Assembly: GCA_024641305.1 (NCBI GenBank)
Contig: JAHEDI010000001.1
Location: 117,501-181,494, forward strand
Source: a bacterium
GTDB taxonomy: Bacteria; Actinomycetota; Acidimicrobiia; Spongiisociales; JAENVV01
DNA length: 63,994 nt
Direction of reading: 5' to 3'
This document shows positions 62,427 through 63,994 of this stretch, in pieces. How positions within the stretch are numbered: position 1 is the first letter of the stretch; each line of letters begins with the position of its first letter. Under the pieces are notes generated by a model. That model was not told the origin of the DNA and ran no database searches. It was given only the letters and a program-made list of their open reading frames with translations. The position numbers were made by a program, and so were the translations under genes.

Positions 62427-63994
62427 TCAGTCCGCCGATGGATCAATGTAGACAGCGTTCACATTGAGCTTCTCGGACTCGTAGTGCAGACCGAGGTCAT
62501 AGAGGACGATCCGCCCGCCATCCTGGGCATAATCACTCGTAGCTCCTGCCGGGACCGCTAACGGCTTGGGAGCCCCGGCGCCGACCGCCTGGAGCGCGTA
62601 GTCGACGACTCGATAGTCGAGGTCGACGGTGACCATCGGAAGTTTCGTCTCAAACCAGGTCCGGGACCGGGATGCCGCGCCGTCAACCGTCGATGCCGTA
62701 CACCAGCCGCGCACCGTCACCGATCCCGATACCCGATATTCAAGATACGGGCGGCCCGATGTGCTGATCGAGGTCGTGATCGGAGCGCCACCCCACAGCT
62801 GAACCGTGTTCTCAATGTTCGTCCCGGTATCGCAATCCGAGCCATAATTGGCTCTGTAATCGATCGCCGTATTTGTACCATTCGGGTTCACGACGACATA
62901 TTTTCTGCCAACCGGATCCCACTGCTTGATGATCATCGTTGACATGATCGGGTTCGGCAACGCCACAACCCCTTGCCCGGCCAGGACATCAACCCGAGTG
63001 TCAGGCATTGTGATCACGACCCACCCGAAGAAATCGCCGGTTCCACCGGTGTCCGGGTAGGCCGTATCGTCGAGAAAGTGCAGGTCCCCGCCGTCGTAGT
63101 TGTTGAGAGAGGCCGTGATCTGCTGATATCCGTCTATGGGCGTGTCATCACGGTCGACCGTGCCACCGAACACGATGGCCGAGGTCGCCGAAGTCGGGTT
63201 CTCCCGGCGGAACATGTCAAACTTGTACGAGGCTGCACCGAGCGGAGCGAATCCTCCGTATAGGTTGGTACGCACCCACGGCTCGGTGTACTCGGTAAAT
63301 CCAACGCCGATTTTTGCCGGGAATTTGGTTGTCGTGGCCAGTTGCGCGAACGGAAACTTGTCGTCCGGTGGTGGTGCGGCCGGGACCGGGTCGACTTCCG
63401 TGAACAGGTATCCATTCACCGCATAATCGGTTGTCTCCGTAATCTCGATGTCCTGGCCCACGACCCCGACATGGTTCAGTCTGGCAAGCGGCTGATTGAA
63501 GAGGACGCCGGTCGCACCAAATTGAAGAGGAGGCAGCGTGCTGGCGTCATCGTCGGAAATGAACTCCGTCTTGGCTGCCGGCAGGGAGAAGATTGTATCG
63601 TCGGGGGTTCCAAAGAGCCCGTCAGCGCCCTCCCACTGCAACCTCGAAGAGTCGGTACCGGTTATACGGATAGAGGAGCCCGACACGAAGTCAGAGGTCG
63701 CACTCACCGTCGCGATAGGGAAATTCACCGAAGCATCAAACTGCTCACGTTCGTTGATCGTCGACCAGAAAAATTCATCTCCGACGTAGTCGATCGGGGG
63801 CCGGGTGCCTGTGGTGGTCCAGGTGTCCCAATCGGTGCCGTGGGCGTAGGCACCTGGATAGGTTCCGGAACCCGATGGTCCAATCCGCAACGCGCCGCCC
63901 GCCATGTTGACCGTGCCCGAAACGAACGGCTGGGATGGCTCCTGATACTCGGCAACGATGGTTTCGAGACGAACTTCCTTGCGGAACCCACCCG
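62427..63994 (-). CDS. Large secreted pilus-associated protein, 5' end outside window
   Basis: The reading frame is open to the window's right edge, so at least 520 residues are present and the N-terminus is missing. An ATG at 63905 exists, but in-frame residues upstream (for example EVRLETIVAEYQEPSQPF) look like coding sequence. The seen part is beta-rich, Gly/Thr/Asp-rich, with few cysteines and no membrane segment. I do not recognise a domain. Its place upstream of PilW- and PilX-like genes suggests a pilus tip, adhesin or minor-pilin role, but this is by context only. Confidence 0.6.
   Translation of the reverse strand, partial: GGFRKEVRLETIVAEYQEPSQPFVSGTVNMAGGALRIGPSGSGTYPGAYAHGTDWDTWTTTGTRPPIDYVGDEFFWSTINEREQFDASVNFPIATVSATSDFVSGSSIRITGTDSSRLQWEGADGLFGTPDDTIFSLPAAKTEFISDDDASTLPPLQFGATGVLFNQPLARLNHVGVVGQDIEITETTDYAVNGYLFTEVDPVPAAPPPDDKFPFAQLATTTKFPAKIGVGFTEYTEPWVRTNLYGGFAPLGAASYKFDMFRRENPTSATSAIVFGGTVDRDDTPIDGYQQITASLNNYDGGDLHFLDDTAYPDTGGTGDFFGWVVITMPDTRVDVLAGQGVVALPNPIMSTMIIKQWDPVGRKYVVVNPNGTNTAIDYRANYGSDCDTGTNIENTVQLWGGAPITTSISTSGRPYLEYRVSGSVTVRGWCTASTVDGAASRSRTWFETKLPMVTVDLDYRVVDYALQAVGAGAPKPLAVPAGATSDYAQDGGRIVLYDLGLHYESEKLNVNAVYIDPSAD

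Noticed and set aside
1-63994. CRISPR arrays, prophage, insertion sequences, tRNA or rRNA genes, replication origin
   Set aside because: No spaced direct repeats, integrase or transposase, tRNA-like cloverleaf with the conserved T-loop, or DnaA-box cluster was found by reading. The genes are continuous housekeeping and pilus genes.

Overview
The window looks like a piece of an actinobacterial chromosome of moderately high GC with very dense coding. Three things point there: mIHF (the actinobacterial integration host factor) beside gmk and rpoZ, a helicase-dead PriA, and the gene orders rpe-ribD-ribE-ribBA-ribH, infC-rpmI-rplT-tsnR-pheS-pheT and pyrR-pyrB-pyrC-carA-carB, which match other Actinobacteria. 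The large type IV pilus locus and the absence of mycobacterial or streptomycete accessory genes suggest a deep branch, perhaps Acidimicrobiia. That placement is inference. Almost everything lies on the minus strand. Only three genes are on the plus strand: an alpha/beta hydrolase at the left edge, a class A penicillin-binding protein (PBP) and an LtrA-like membrane protein.

Layout from left to right (minus-strand operons read right to left). 1-5.7 kb: hydrolase, a small unknown gene, tyrS, divergent PBP, and mpg. 5.7-12.1 kb: argF, pheT, pheS, a TrmH-type methyltransferase, rplT, rpmI and infC, led by a near-consensus promoter, an attenuator-like hairpin and what appears to be an AUC start codon for infC. 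12.2-15.5 kb: the riboflavin operon. 15.5-25 kb: response regulator with GGDEF domain, rpe, rsmB, fmt, def, priA, metK, coaBC, rpoZ, gmk, mihF. 25-33.9 kb: the complete pyrimidine pathway apart from pyrE, pyrG and pyrH, headed by pyrR and a leader with a textbook PyrR-binding loop. 34-36.1 kb: a metallo-beta-lactamase-fold enzyme and LtrA. 36.1-39.2 kb: nusB, efp, aroB, aroC. 39.3-50.2 kb: a type IV pilus (T4P) machine (PilP-like, PilO, PilN, PilM, PilD, two major-type pilins, PilC, PilT, PilB, PATAN/DUF4388 protein) set between aroC and aroE. 50.3-60.2 kb: aroE, mltG, ruvX, alaS, rarA, aspS, hisS and a second MBL-fold hydrolase. 60.3-64 kb: a second T4P module (PilX-like, PilW-like and an unfinished large surface protein) running off the right edge.

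Most neighbours overlap by 1-4 bases (ATGA, GTGA, TGATG, TAATG), so translation is probably coupled through long stretches. Several starts are decided by this pattern, including a CTG start for priA (CTGA overlap with the metK stop). The pilus genes form a working set without a secretin, as expected for a monoderm envelope. Both assembly and retraction ATPases carry N-terminal MshEN-like domains, and a GGDEF protein is encoded elsewhere in the window, so c-di-GMP control of pili is plausible. No tRNA or rRNA gene, insertion sequence, prophage or CRISPR array was seen, and no gap between genes exceeds about 215 bases.

The most interesting signals are regulatory or structural details rather than a new multi-gene system: the pyrR leader ORF, the infC leader, the CUG start of priA, paired sigma-28-like promoters before both pilins, mutually exclusive hairpins before the MBL-hisS-aspS operon, and a tyrosyl-tRNA synthetase with altered signature motifs.
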